Assembly: GCF_020085105.1 (NCBI RefSeq)
Contig: NC_058047.1
Span: 16,440,001-16,504,000 of the forward strand
Reading direction: 5' to 3'
DNA: 64,000 nt
Origin: Siniperca chuatsi
Lineage: Eukaryota > Chordata > Actinopteri > Centrarchiformes > Sinipercidae
A program made the position numbers and the translations under genes. Position 1 is the stretch's first letter; the number at the start of each line of letters is the position of its first letter. The notes under the pieces were generated by a model. It made no database searches. It worked only from the letters and a program-made list of their open reading frames with translations, and was not told the origin of the DNA. Shown here piece by piece: positions 11,641 to 24,549 of this stretch.

Positions 11641-14276
11641 GTCTGAGGAGAGGGGAAGGCAGTGGGTGAGGCACAGAGAAGCTACATGGGGTGTGTGTGA
11701 TACATCAGCACTGCGACAACTTGATGGCACGTGTGCTGCACAAAAACTGAATGTAACATAACAGCCTGGAAAAATATAAACTCTCTAATCAATCATCATG
11801 GATAAGTAATGTTTTTGTTACAAACTATAATCAGTTGTAAGTATTTTTTATTTGTTGAAGGGAAATTCGACGTTTGTATTCTTAGCCATCATTCCCATCA
11901 GTTATAATGAGATTTTTCTAGCTTAACTGCTGAGACTGACAGCTTTACAATAGACTCCTCATGGTATCTCTGACAGGCACAGCAATCAATTTAAAGGGAT
12001 ACTCCACCCAAAACCTCTGCTGAGTATCAAGCACAACCCATAAAGACTTGAAGAACTGATCACATGAGAGCCAGGTCCAGTACCGTAACTGTGAGTGGCA
12101 CCACACTAATAAGAAATAAGAGCTTAGACACAAAGTTCACACTAACACATATGACAGAAAATGTATGGGCTAGCTGTGGTGAAGAAAAAACACTCCCACA
12201 ACGTAATAAATGTCTGAAATTTCAGGAATGTATTGACTCAGATGTTGGAGGATAGATTATCATTCCTGTCTTGCTGACATGTTGTCACACATACATGCAA
12301 TTCTCATGGGAATGGAAAACTGTAAAGGCGGGAGCCTGTGACATCTTGTTCTGTTTTCTTCTGTACTTACAGCTCACTGAAAAGTGGTGCAATAGCATGT
12401 CAGAATATTAATCCAGATATTAATCCAGAGATAATCCAGCTAGACGCGATTTAACTGTCTGACTGTTTTTGTTACATGAAAACATTTGCATGATCTGCAA
12501 CCTTGCAGTCCATTTAAACAGCAGAATGTACTGTATAAGTAGCTGAAAAATAATGACAGTAGATTTAATGTCATGAAAATATATTTAGTTTGAATACTGG
12601 ACATTTTATGTCTTTCATGATCATTCAATTTGTCATACTTACTTTACTTACTTACTTTTTAAACAAGGCAGGAGAAAACACAATAGAGCTTTGTTTGGGT
12701 GTGTTTAAGCAAACATGTATGCAATGCACAGGTGTTTTATGTGTGTATACCTAACCATATGTCAGCATATGCATTTATGTGCTTGTGCATGTGTGTACTC
12801 ATGGATCTACAGTAAATGTGTTCCCACAGTGATGTGAAGCAGACAGTAACAGCCAGGTGTCCGCTGGGTCAGGCAGTCGTAACCTGGTCTTTCTCATTCA
12901 CACACAGGATGATTTCATAAACTGGCAGCGTCAAGAAACTCTCTCTTTATTTAACCCAGCGCACTTGCTCCCTGAGTAAAACTCCCAAAGAAAACATCCA
13001 CTTTATTTGGCTACATTACAGTGTCCCATTCCACATTCAGACATCAACAATGGCTGTGCAAATATCCAGTGTTGTGGTTACAATTATACCCAATCAATCA
13101 CTGTGTTTGCCATTTTCCTTTGGGCAGCTGACATAATGCTTTTGCAACAAGCAGAACAAAAGACAAGGGAGGGCGTACTAGCTGCATGTCCACACGAACC
13201 AATCAAACATTTGCATGCAATTATAAGACACTTTTCTTCTTCACCTGTCTGTTTCTGTCGACTGCACCTGGCTGAGGAATCTTGTCTGAGGAGGCCGGAG
13301 AACAACGTTCTCTTCTTCTCTGGTGCTGGTGAATCTGACTTTATTGACTGGATTTATGTACTTTTTGTTCATAATTTAAATGAATGCACGTCTCCAGTCC
13401 ATCAACACATACCAAACACATCTGCTATTCCCCGTACACGCAGTGGGTCTCTAAACTGAAGATACAAAATAGCAAGAGAACAGCTCAAGAGGAATGAGGA
13501 AGGAAGAGAGAACAGGGCAAGGCCAATTCTGTTTAGTTGTTTCTTGATTGAATGCACTGCCACGTCGTCTTCGTTCTGCATTTTTTCCCCTCTGTATCTT
13601 AACAGAAGAATAGCTCAGAGGTACACAGAAGAGCCTGTTCTGGAGAGATTTACTCTGATGCCAGTGTGGCTACATGTACGGGAGGAAGGGCTCTTAAAAT
13701 CCACACCATCTCTGGGCGCAGCTGTTTCCTCTTTATCAGATTCTAGATAGTGAGACAGCGGATACAAAGGAGAACAGGCCAGAAGTTAGGAGATATAAAA
13801 TGATGGAGGCAGACACACTGTCAACACAAATTCTATTGTTAACCACTTTTTAATACGGTTTAAAATAAATAAATAAATAACATGTTCCAACAAGATGAAA
13901 AATTGCCACAAGCACACAAAAGTGCCTTTTCATTCCTCTTTCAATGTGAGTGTAGAAGACAATTACCAAAGACAACACAAGTTTTCTCTTGAGGGCTGGA
14001 TGTCGGCCATCTGCAGTGACTTTGCACTCAACCTTGGGAATATATGTGAGCATGTTTTCTCTCTTTTCTTAATCCCCTCTCTCATTCTTGCTGCGCTGTG
14101 GCTGAGCACCGTGACCACTTAACTAATTGTGTTGTGGAAGATGTTCCAAGGGTGATGATTTGGCTCCAAAAGTTTCTTAAGTGAGGATGCAGGTTTTCTT
14201 AGAGAGCGGCTCTGCAAAGGATATATTTAGAAGCAAGGCTTAGACTCTACAGCCAAATCTCTACTAATTCATGGCA

Positions 14277-14440
14277 ATACATCCAATAGTTGTTTTGTTT
14301 TTCCCAATTATTCTTTGAGCATTTTCTGCCTTTATTAGATGGCGATAGTGAAGAAATGACAGGAAATGAGGGAGAAAGACGCAACAGAGGTCCCCGGCCA
14401 GATGTGCACTGGGGACATTGCCCCGTATACATCCAGTAGT
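14277..14440 (-). mobile_element. Short SINE-tail insertion flanked by 14-bp target-site duplication
   Basis: ATACATCCAATAGT (14277-14290) and ATACATCCAGTAGT (14427-14440) flank a 136-bp body. On the minus strand the body ends with TCTAATAAAGGCA and A-rich sequence, the tail of a common fish SINE. It interrupts a dispersed repeat (TGGCAATACATCCAATAGT ... GAGATATTTC ... GCGGTGGAC) whose other copy is at 37370-37640. Confidence 0.65.
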
Positions 14441-14859
14441 GAGATATTTCAATCTGGAGCAAAGCGGTGGACCAACAGACTACTAATGCTAGTAGCATGA
14501 CCAAAAAACATAGTTTGTCTCTATTTACTTATGATTATGTTGAAGCTTCTGAATGGATCCTCAATGCAGAAGTTTTGTTTTTGTTTGCCCACTCCGACAG
14601 AAAGGTCAGAAGACATTTACTGAAGAGGGTGTAAACCGTCTACCAGCACCTCAGCAGGTTGTCTGGCAACCTCACAGTAAAGACAAGACTTCAGGAAGTC
14701 ACTGCACCTAACCAAGATATAGTCCAGCACATAAGTCACTGTAAAAAACACAAATAATTTTTACATTTCTCTTTTTGTATGGATTAAACAAGTGAGAGTA
14801 AAATATTACTTAATGAGCTTTAGAGGTGCTGGTAAGCTGATTTTTTTTATCAATGGACA

Positions 14860-15021
14860 GAGCCAGGCTAGCTGTTTCCTCTTGTTTCCAGTCTTTGTGT
14901 TAAGCTATGCTAACTGTCGCCTGGCTCCAGCTTGGTTGATTAAATAGATGGTATCGTTCTCATCTAACTTCGGCAAGAAATCAAATACGCATGTTTCTCA
15001 AAATGTTGAACTGTTCCTTTA
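14860..15021 (+). mobile_element. MITE fragment of the 'GCTAAGCTA' family
   Basis: TTTCCAGTCTTTGTGTTAAG, GGCAAGAAATCAAATACGC and the end AAAATGTTGAACTGTTCCTT match the fish MITE also seen at 22737-23545 and inside 38035-38360. Confidence 0.6.
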
Positions 15022-15439
15022 AATGATGTCGGGGTTTGAAGGTGTTTATATATCACTGTTTGTTGAAAGCAAATACAATCCACTGTTTTTGGAAACCAGC
15101 TCCATACAGTATTTAATAAATCCCAGTTTGAGGTGGATTTGGACACAGACACAAACTTTGTGTGTATTTCTTGACTGTGACCCCAGAACTGTGACAAAAT
15201 AATACTAATAACACTGAAACACTGAAAATATGAATGTCACAACTGTACATACTTCGTATTCACATAATAAATCTATTCCATGTGAGTCATCTGACTGAAT
15301 GAAACACTTTGTTTCAAAGTTTAAAACCTCCTACTGTACATATGAAATCAATAAAGCATATTATTAATCACTGTCAGCCCAACTATAAATCCTACACAAC
15401 TTTGCACATTTGAACCTCGCATTTCAAAGGCCTGTCACT

Positions 15440-15800
15440 CTTCTTTTCTCATCGCTGAGATTATTCTTGAGAGGATTTGGACTTGCTTTTGTGACTTGCA
15501 GGTTTGGAGGTCCTGTGCTGCAGCAGCGGCCCCACCGCTGGCCTTGGTTTTTTTCCACGAGGCCTGAGGAATGGAAGGAGCTGAAGCTTTGTAGAACAGA
15601 TGTTCCCGCTCAGCTCTAAACCAAATTATGCTGCCAAGCTCACAGCCATGGGCCAGAACCGCACGGATTCTGATTGAATGGCGGAGGGGGCAACAAAAGC
15701 AGATCGAGCTCAATAAAGCAGCCACATCATGAAATCTGGTCAGCCTTTGAGGCCTGAAGATAAAAGGGATATAGACATTGCTATGGAGACTAAAAGGAGA
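15440..15800. promoter_or_regulatory. Candidate conserved noncoding element
   Basis: A 360-bp island of balanced composition with no repeat signature, containing CAAATTATGCTGCCAAG and GCTCAATAAAGCAGCC blocks. A 144-codon ATG-started frame crosses it on the minus strand (15435-15869), but that frame has no recognisable domain and runs through low-complexity Ala/Ser/Lys, so a regulatory element seems more likely than a gene. Not tested. Confidence 0.2.
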
Positions 15801-16336
15801 GCTGGAGGCTTTGGTCTTGGTACCCATCTCTGGCTGTGTGGATGTGAAATCAAGAATGTGTATTGTCATGCTTTTGATTTCAGTGTATAAAACAGGCAGC
15901 CTGAAACTGGGTGTAACATCTGTAACTCAAATAGAAAGTTGAAACTGTGCAACTTTTGCAATTTACTGGAAAAATCGACACTGACAATGAGAATGCCACT
16001 ATCGTCACACTGCTGAGGATTTAAGAAACACTGAATCCAAGACCCTCATCCCACAGAAAATTTTGACCAGACAGTATACTGTAAATAGTCTGATTATTTT
16101 TTATTATTTGGATTTTAAAAAGAACTTTTATATATTCAGTTAACTGTTCAGTAGCAACGTCTGTACATTTTATTTCCTGTCCTCTGAAATCATGAATCAC
16201 CAATACGTTTCCTAAACCTGTTTTCAGCCTTTTTGACGATGCATTTTTCAGACAATCCAATGGGTTTTTCAATGGTTTATTCAGCCTGAGAAGTGGAATC
16301 ATTTTCTCAACCTATAAACAAAGATTTAATCATTCA

Positions 16337-16700
16337 AGGGGAACTGCATCGATTTTACACTTTTACACAGTCTGTTTACAGGTCTGGGGGAGTACTACTG
16401 CATATGTGAAAGTTGTATAAAGCCTTTTGTGGCAATGTCTGATAAACTGCCTCAAGTGATGTCACTGCGGTTGGAGCTGAAGACTACAAGTCTGAAAATA
16501 AAAAAAATGTGGGTGTGTGGAGTTAGACAGAAGTGAGCTTACCAGATCTCTGTACCCAGCTTCTCATTCTGCTTGAGGTTAGTGGCTCGAGGCTACATGA
16601 GCTGCTACTAGCATAACACACCCGAATCCCCGACTGAACTGCCTGCAGTTGAGTTGCATTGTGGGTAATATAGGCGCCAGGTTTTGACAAGGAGGAAGAA
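16337..16700 (+). mobile_element. MITE, diverged relative of the 2158/3307 repeat
   Basis: Starts AAGGGGAACTGCATCGATT and shares GTGTGGAGTTAGA, GTGAGCTTA, TAGCATAACACACCCGAATC and TTGCATTGTGGG blocks with the 444-bp repeats, in the same orientation. It holds an internal part (16380-16460) that the other copies lack. Recognised as a dispersed fish MITE type; no transposase. Confidence 0.65.
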
Positions 16701-17394
16701 TGTGTGGAGTGGAAAAAGACGATTAATCATGAGTCTGACAATATTATAAGAGGAGATAATGTTACTGTAGGTTTACCTAAAAATTAAAAATCACCAAATT
16801 TGGAGAAATGTGGTTCTCGCTGGACAGATACTGATGGGGAAACAATGAATCCTTCATGCATTGGCCTATTTTCATTTATCCTCATTTCAATGTTTTGTTG
16901 CATCAAGCCCTTCTGATTTCCTTTTTATTCTTTCTCTCCACCTTTGTTCTTTCCTGCTGCACCATGTTTCCCTCCCAGGGATACATTTTATTGTCTTGAA
17001 TAAAAAACAATGCTAGAATTCTTTTTCGGGCTCATTGAAACTTTATTACATTGAATCGTGGCTGGATTAGTAATGAAATGAAACATTGGTTGCACCTGTA
17101 ACATCAATATAAATCATGCTCCAATTGGTTGAAAGCAGTTAGAAACTTACTGACATTTAGAGTAATGCACTTCATGCACCGTTGTCTTCCACAATCAGTT
17201 AGATTAAATACTTACACAAATCATAGCTAACTTGTCAGTGATACTACTTGGCTGAAACAATGCCCTGAAGTCAATATCACACCGCTGACACAATGAAAAA
17301 ACAACTTTCTAACCTTTCTTTGCGTGATCTCCTCAAGGTTTGAATGGATCATTTATCCGCAGAAACTCAAAGTAACAGAAATATAATTTTATGG

Positions 17395-17680
17395 TGCTGA
17401 CCACAATCAATGGAGTTGCTGGATAAGAGCAGATTCATCATGCTTGCTAATGAGCTTTCATTTTCCCGTGGGTATGAAATCTTCAAGATGAAGCACTTTT
17501 CCTTTGGTGGCTGGCGAGTTATCTGGAGAGTGGGGAGGAAGCAGCATTGCACACATTCCCAAACACTGATAATGGGGACTGCTGGGCGACATCAATTATA
17601 CAGGCATAGCAGACATTTCACTGGGATTACCTGACAATGAAATCCAGTCTCAGTCTGGCCTTTGACAGCGCAGAAAGACA
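17395..17680. promoter_or_regulatory. Candidate conserved noncoding element
   Basis: Contains GCTTGCTAATGAGCTTTCAT, CAATGGAGTTG and CAATTATACAGGC blocks in a non-repetitive, non-coding stretch. Conservation untested. Confidence 0.2.
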
Positions 17681-18370
17681 GAAAGAAAGAGAGAGAGTCA
17701 GACACTGGCGAAGAGTGAGAGACGTGTTTACACCCTTTTCAAGGGAAGAATGCTGAATTTAAACATGAAGGCTGAGCAGAACAACAAGATCGACTGCATC
17801 AGTATGTAACAGTATTCACACAGCAGCTCAGGACGCCAGAGCCTACCTATCAAGCAAAAAATGGTAAATCTGCTTATGAAACATTCATATTTTAGCAAAG
17901 AAAGGGACAGTCATCTAACGTGAGCAGCACCGCCTTGAATAGACTTCAGGGTTCAGTGCAGTTGTCTGACAGGTTGGCAGGCTTGGGTTTGATTTTCATC
18001 AGGGCCACTGACTCTAGGCAAACGTCCCACACTGATCTCCGGTGGGTGTGGTCAACTAAACACTAGAGCACTGTAAGAGAAATGTTGCATCTGGGCTGGG
18101 CTGTCTAGTTCAGTGGAAGTTGGTGAGGTAACACGGGATGTTGATCCCGCTAGTTAGTGGGCTCCACTCCTGTTCCTGCTGAACTGAGCCAGTTTTCAGA
18201 TAAAACACTGATACCAGTTCAGTAGGCACGGGAGGGCACAGCCCGGACATGGCTTCGTTTGACAAGTGTGCAATCTGCATGCTAATACAGAAGGCGTTTT
18301 TTAAAACCAACAACAGGGCAAATAGATACCCAACATGCACTGTAACAACAGTGTTAGGGTGAATTTACCA

Positions 18371-19490
18371 GCAGCTGCTACGCCTGTCGAGCTTTCCGTT
18401 CTCTCCTGGCACGTATGCTGTTTACAATGATAACAGCGGCAGAATTACAACAAAAAAATCTTAGTAATCAATTTCCTTCATTTCAAAAAGTAGTAGACAA
18501 ATGCAACGTCTCATTTCTAGCTTATTTTTCTAGCTGAAATGACAGCTATCATAGGCAGATTTGATCAATAGCTACTAGCTAATTAAGCTAACATTAGTTT
18601 AGGTTTGAAGGTTTAACGGTTTAAAACACTATCTCCGGCTAACATTTTTATGTGTCCATTTGACTCGTTTTAAAATGAGAATCTTGTAAAAAACAAACAA
18701 AAAAAGGTCTTTATCCATTTATTGGCCACATACAGTATATTGTGCTAAAACACTGAGGTTAATATCCCAGGCAGAAAGTTAGCATCCTCACCAGTTGATG
18801 ATATAATATAGAAGACAATAAATAAAGAAGCAGCATTCTTCCTGTATTGCAGTGTAAAGCTTAGTTAGTCCTAGTATTATTGTATGCATGACCAGGAAAA
18901 ATGTAAAGCCAGGCTGTTATTTTGCTCTAACATAACCCTTACGTGTTGTTATTTTCAACCAGTATGTTTTCACTTATAACGTTACAAGAGAAAAGGGTTT
19001 TAGGATGAGGACTAACCAACCTTTGTCGAGTAAGTTGACTGGTTGTAAACTTCCCCAAATCTAATAAAGAGCAGGACAGAGCTGCTAATGTTAGCCTACA
19101 CTCTGATAACATCCACACAGTGGAGAAATAATACACAGCTAGTTGTGAACAGGGCTTTTTTTTTTTTTTTTTTTTTTTTACATAAGCTGTAACTCCACAG
19201 ACTAATGATGTTAATTAATGATGTACTTCTTGGCCTTGGAAGTAATATACTAGTACAGTAATATACTAACAACTGTAGCTTGCGTCAGAGCAGATAAACA
19301 CACTATTTAATCCATTGTGTTTTTGGTTTTAAAAAAAGCTATAAAAAGACACAAATCTCCAAACTCTCTCTTAAGGCCCATGCACACCACTTTAGCTTGT
19401 GGAGAAATTCAAAGCTTGACAGGCCTGTCGTGCCTAGTTACGGTTGCTAAGCTATGATTAGACAATCGCTGCTTGGGGAGGGGTTTATCA
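18371..19490 (+). repeat. Long dispersed repeat, copy A
   Basis: Shares many collinear blocks with 31737-32520: TGACTCGTTTTAAA, AGCATCCTCACCA, CTTGGCCTTGGA, AGAGCAGATAAACA and TTGACAGGCCTGTCGTGCCT. This copy is longer, with extra sequence and a poly(T) run (19156-19179). No transposase frame; probably an old non-autonomous element. Confidence 0.65.
19156..19179. repeat. Poly(T) tract
   Basis: 24 consecutive T inside the long repeat copy A. Confidence 0.9.
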
Positions 19491-20725
19491 AACAGCTAAT
19501 GAGGCGTATGCAGGTTTCTTCTCCAACACATAAGTCCAGGCTGGCCGCCATGTCGCACCAAAATACTGGCACACTAGTCCTGAGCAAACTCAGTTGGACC
19601 TGAACTGGACATGCCCAGACGGGTCTGACATTTAGCAACACATTCCTAAAATCGCAATACAACCTGTGGCATTTTTAAGTCCACATTAAACCTGGGTCAA
19701 TCTGTCTCACTGAAGCGCTTTCAAATATATTTGGTATGCATGATGATTCTTGCCAGATGCATAAGGTAAGATAAGACAGTTATTGCTTCAGGCAAACACT
19801 ATAAAAAAAATGGTACAGCTTGTCTTACATCTGGACCGTATTGCAAATTTAAGCCTGCATTTGGTCCACAGCAACACATTTAACCTTAAGTAGCTCCTGC
19901 ATGGGACCTTTAGTCTTTCTGTCTTCCCAGCCTCTCTCCCTCCCTCTCCACCTAATCTCTCGTCACTCCTCTCCTCCTCCCTCCTCCTTTCCTCATATCC
20001 GAGATCATCAAGTTCTTTCCATTCACCGGAACAAATCCCCTCCGTCGAATCAACTATTTCACCTCAGGCACTGAACTTAGCCACTGTGAACAACACATAG
20101 CAGGGATCAATGCTCACCAATTAGCTAAGCTCTGTGCCTTTAGCAAGTGTGTGGCTGGCTTTTGAGGGAACAGAGACTCACGCAGACCTTTACATGACTG
20201 CTCAGTGGTAAAGTTTGGCGGGTTTCAAAGCCTGCAGTGCTTATGATGTTGAGGTTTGCTTCGCCTTCAACGTGGCTCATTTGGATTGTGTTTCAGAGTG
20301 TGCTGCCAATGGAGGATCTTAGCCTTCATTTTAAACATCAAAATCGTCTCCTTGTTTATAAATCTAAGTTCCAGGAGCCGAAACGTGATCTGCCTCCAAA
20401 AATTTGTTCTATCGTGTAAACCTATATGGCTCTCATGTGCATTTACATCGACTTCCTGGCTGATTTGAAAGGGGAGAATAATGAAGACAGTTTAAATTTC
20501 AGACAGCTACACATTTAACTGCAGCATTAAATGCATTTAGACAGTATTTAAGGGAGACACGTGTTCTTTCGCCATTTTCTGTGCAAGAAACTGACTCCTC
20601 TTGAAGTCCACTGAGAGAGTAGATCACAATATCCGTCTAACCTCTCCAATATTTATTCCTTCGACTCCATAGCAACATCCAGTGTCAGATAATAACTGGA
20701 AAAAAAAACAGCACAGCCAAGAAGA

Positions 20726-20982
20726 CTACACAAAAGCATCCCACTGTGGAAATATAACGCGGTCACCTGCTGAGCTGTGATAGAGTGGAAATCCCTGGCA
20801 ATGTGATTTTTGTTTCTCTTTGTGCATCAAATCACGGTGCCAGGAACCCTCCCCACCACAGCTGGGGGCAGGGGCTGGATCCTCCCTGCATCTCTCTGCC
20901 CTTCTCTGCCCTCTGTATCTTCTCCAGCATCCTCCTGGGCTCCAGATGCCTTTGTCCACAGCAGCTGTGGAGCACCTGTGAC
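20726..20982 (-). other. GC-rich minus-strand stretch after a strong acceptor (possible terminal exon or noncoding exon)
   Basis: On the minus strand a good pyrimidine tract ends TTTCTTTCAG just before 20982, and one frame stays open from there to a TGA at 20726 (about 85 codons, Arg/Cys/Gly-rich). The segment is distinctly more GC-rich than its surroundings. No protein family is recognisable. A lncRNA exon or chance composition are equally possible. Confidence 0.13.
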
Positions 20983-22820
20983 CTGAAAGAAAGAGGAAAA
21001 GAGAGATGTGCGGTACATTAGAGAGAGAGAGTCTAAACAAAACCTTTACATTAAAACACAAACCGATCTGATGATGCACTTCAAACCACTCTTGTAACCC
21101 GGGGATAAAGATGATACAGCTTATCTCTGTAAAAAACTATATTACGTTTGTGGGACGTGAGGAATGACTCTGCAGACTTCTCTGTTGCACAGATCAGCAG
21201 GATGCAGCAGATGTGGAGTCTGGCTGGAACATGCAGTGCCAGCTACCTGGTCAGTTTGTTTAAAGCAACTCAGGAGCTAAAAGAAAACATTGTTTGTTTG
21301 TAATGGCGAGGGCAATGCAAACTGCCTGGTGCTCCTGGATATCAATACTCTCACTACAAAATGTCAGCCGAGGAGAATATGCACCATAAGGAGATCTGTG
21401 TCTTGTTTTTGCAAATAATAAGCAAACTATGACAAATGGATGCTCTGTTTTGTCTTTGTTTCCCAGTATGGCAAGACACTACAGGTGACTAGGGTAAACA
21501 TTTTAATTAATAGATCATCATAAACTTTATCACTCCATAAATCAGAAAATACTGTCAACAGCGATGAAAAGAAAATCAATTTTCGCCATGTTTTTAGGAA
21601 TAAAATGTTATATAATCAGGCTATGAATGATATATGACCCCTCTGTAAAAACCTTCAGAATATAGATAGGAATAAAACTGGAAACTGTGGTGTATGTAAG
21701 TGCTAGTGAAGTGGAGATTTCTGGCTCAGAGTATAAGAAAAAATGTATTTTGAGAAAATGGCCTTTAAAGATACTGTATGTATTTTAAAATTACACACAT
21801 TTTTATTGGAAACCACTATTTAGAGACACAATATCTAATCAAATCCTTAGCAACAACAATATAGAACATCTAAAACACATCAAAACTGATAAGTGAATAA
21901 CACAACATGTATGGCCTTCAACTGAACCGAACCACAGTAACACAGTCACACACACGCACACTCTTTCACACAAATTCACTTTTGGTGAATTTAGGAGAAA
22001 TCTACAGACGCAAAAAAGACAGTGTAGTAAAATAAACACCTAAATGTGTATTTTGGACATTTTCTTTCCACTAGTCTGAAAGAAGACATGTTATGGAAGC
22101 AAAATAGCCCAAAATCTCTTTTTTGCCTGTTGTGTCTAGTTGGATTCAGGTCAGAGGGGTCTGTTTGATTTGTTTTCCCATTGTAGATGACGTGACAGTG
22201 CTGGGTGAGTCCACAAGGGGAGAAAAAACAAACTCAAGCTCTTTTTACAACTTCCTTCTTGAAAAATTGGAACTTCAATGTGTATTATTATCTTTTGTTG
22301 TTGTTGTTTGTGCTGTTTTGCAGGGAAAATTCCCAGCCCACCCTGGTCGGGAAGGACTAATGACAGGATTGTTGAGCAGTGAGGAGAAGGTTAGGGCTGA
22401 GTCTCAACAGTCTCTCCTTGACTGCTTTTCATAAATTGTAAGCGTCTCCTCACACTTGATTTGAGAGTCAAAATGATTAGAGGACCACATCTGGAGTTTC
22501 CTTTATCACAAGAGGGAAATCCAGATCAGATTATTTTTTGGAATAACAAAATTGCTAAGTATTAAAATCTGTTCTCATGCTACGTGTGACTGTTTTCTTT
22601 CATTTTTCTCATTCTCCTCTGGTTAACTGGGAACTGCTCAGAGCCAATAGTCCGGCACATAACCCCCAGTAAAACAGTGAATTGTCATTTTTATGCTTTG
22701 AGTTTTGTACAAATTTAAAAAAACAAGATATAATGTGGTAGGTGGATTTTGTTACCTTGACAGAGGCAGGCTACAGTCTTTGTGCTAAGCTAAGCTAACC
22801 GGCTGCTGGCTGTAGCCTTA

Positions 22821-23456
22821 AGGGGCAATCACTCCAAGATGCATCGATAGAAATGCGTTGTCAGCAAAACAATTGTTTTCCTATGGTAACGTGGCGTCTG
22901 GCGTGCTCCTCTATTGCGCCGCACATCATGTTTTTCTAGTGGTTTGCAGACGCGCATTAAACTTAAAATATTCTCAACTTTTCAGCTCAAGGCGCGCAGT
23001 CGCACCACTTGTCAATGTCACACTTGGCACAGGCAGTCAATCAAATCAAGCAAGAGGCAGGCTTTATTACTTTACCACTTTCTATCACATCTACCTATCT
23101 ATCACATTTTGATGTGATAGATAGATAGGTAGATGTGATAGGACGAGAGGTTGATAGCGGTATTTTATTACAATGAAATTATATAATTCAAGGTCACCCC
23201 ATTATTCAAATACTAATCGGCGAACACAGGCATGGAGTTGCTTGAGCAGCCAGGTGAATCTCTCTGGTAAGTATAATGCTATTTACTATGCCGATAAATT
23301 GGCTAGCTAGCTAGTTAGCTGTTGGACTATATACAGTGGCTGTTGTGCACGTAGCCCTACTCCACAGGCGCACCAGCTGTTTTGCCCGAATTGCTTTGCC
23401 AATGCATTTTTGAAGCGACCGCGCCTGTAGTGGTGCGTCTCTGTGTGATCAGCCCT
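22821..23456. mobile_element. Harbinger-like non-autonomous DNA transposon (636 bp)
   Basis: Flanked by TTA (22818-22820 and 23457-23459), the target-site length and type of PIF/Harbinger elements. Ends are imperfect inverted repeats: AGGGGCAATCAC at the left and, read from the right, AGGGCTGATCAC (9 of 12 match). No transposase. The interior has a long hairpin at 23082-23141. Confidence 0.6.
23082..23141. other. Long perfect-arm inverted repeat
   Basis: The left arm 23082-23107 and right arm 23112-23141 pair along their length except for one extra GATA unit in the right arm, with a 4-nt loop. Built from CTAT/GATA-like units. Confidence 0.75.
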
Positions 23457-24123
23457 TTACTGTATATTTAACAGACAAACATGAGAGCGGTATCGATCTT
23501 CTCATTTCTCTACCAAAAAGCAAATGTAGTGTATTTCCCAAAATGATTAACTAGTTGTGGTTTTTTGTCTAATTTTATTATAGTGTAGATGCCAATGATT
23601 AACTAACAGACTGCAGTAGCAACTTGTGTGCTAATTCCAGTGAGGTCCATGAATCAGATTGAAGGACATACTTAAGAGGTCTGTCTATAATCAACGCTGC
23701 AGGAGTACAGATCCCATCTGAAAGCACTATCATCAGTGCATTTTGAAATCCTGATAATTACAAAGAAAATTCATAAGACCTGTCTTTAGAAGTCAAAGCT
23801 CTACTCTTGTCTAAACTTGCAGGTACATAAAAACATTACACTGTCCGCTGACAGGATCTCAATGGCATCCTTTTATAAGAGAACTGGGTGTCTTCCACAG
23901 CCCTGCTGTTTACGTGCAGAGCCACAGTACATGTTGTACAACCTAACGAAGGCGTGAAGAATCCTTCCAGACAGAGAAATATGTCTGTCCTGTCAACCAG
24001 CGTTAACAGTCTGCCCCTCCCTGCACAGGAATCATGAATAAATATGTTTGTCAAGGTTGTGAGATGTGAAACATAAAGCTGTGCTTCACTGAACAGTTGT
24101 AGGAAAGTGGAATGAGGGATTGC

Positions 24124-24127
<4 letters not shown>

Positions 24128-24162
<35 letters not shown>
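24128..24162. repeat. (GT)n microsatellite
   Basis: About 17 GT units. Confidence 0.9.
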
Positions 24163-24164
<2 letters not shown>

Positions 24165-24549
24165 GTTCGTTTGCATGCATGAGTTGGAGTGTGTTGACTG
24201 TGAAAGAAAAGAAGAAAATGGTGAGAGTGTAAGTGAACCAAAGGGAGCGGTCATGCCCTCTGACATGTCTGTGAGTCAGTGTTTGTTTGCTGGGTGTGAG
24301 AGCTCAATATGGGAAATAATTGATTGGTGACATTATTGTCAGGTTTAAATGAATGGTGTGATGACGGGACATGTTTTTGGCAAGCAGGGTGAATTACAGG
24401 GTGGCATACAGAGGTTAGATGTGGTAATAATGAAAACAAACAAAATGTCTAACTAATTATTACTTTGTCATCAAGTAATCTTGATGAAGAAATTCATAAA
24501 AAAAAAAAGCTCACTATAATTTCACAATTAAAAATATGTATCAAATATG

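Larger units (their letters stand above)
22737..23545 (+). mobile_element. MITE ('GCTAAGCTA' family) split by another transposon
   Basis: The left part has GACAGAGGCAGGCT and GTGCTAAGCTAAGCTAACCG (to about 22820). The right part resumes at about 23460 with ACAGACAAACATGAGAGCGG, CGATCTTCTCAT and TATTTCCCAAAATG. Together they read as one older element. Confidence 0.65.

Noticed and set aside
13007-13459. 150-codon frame on the + strand
   Set aside because: Begins at TTG, not ATG; no domain, ordinary composition, no splice or promoter support.
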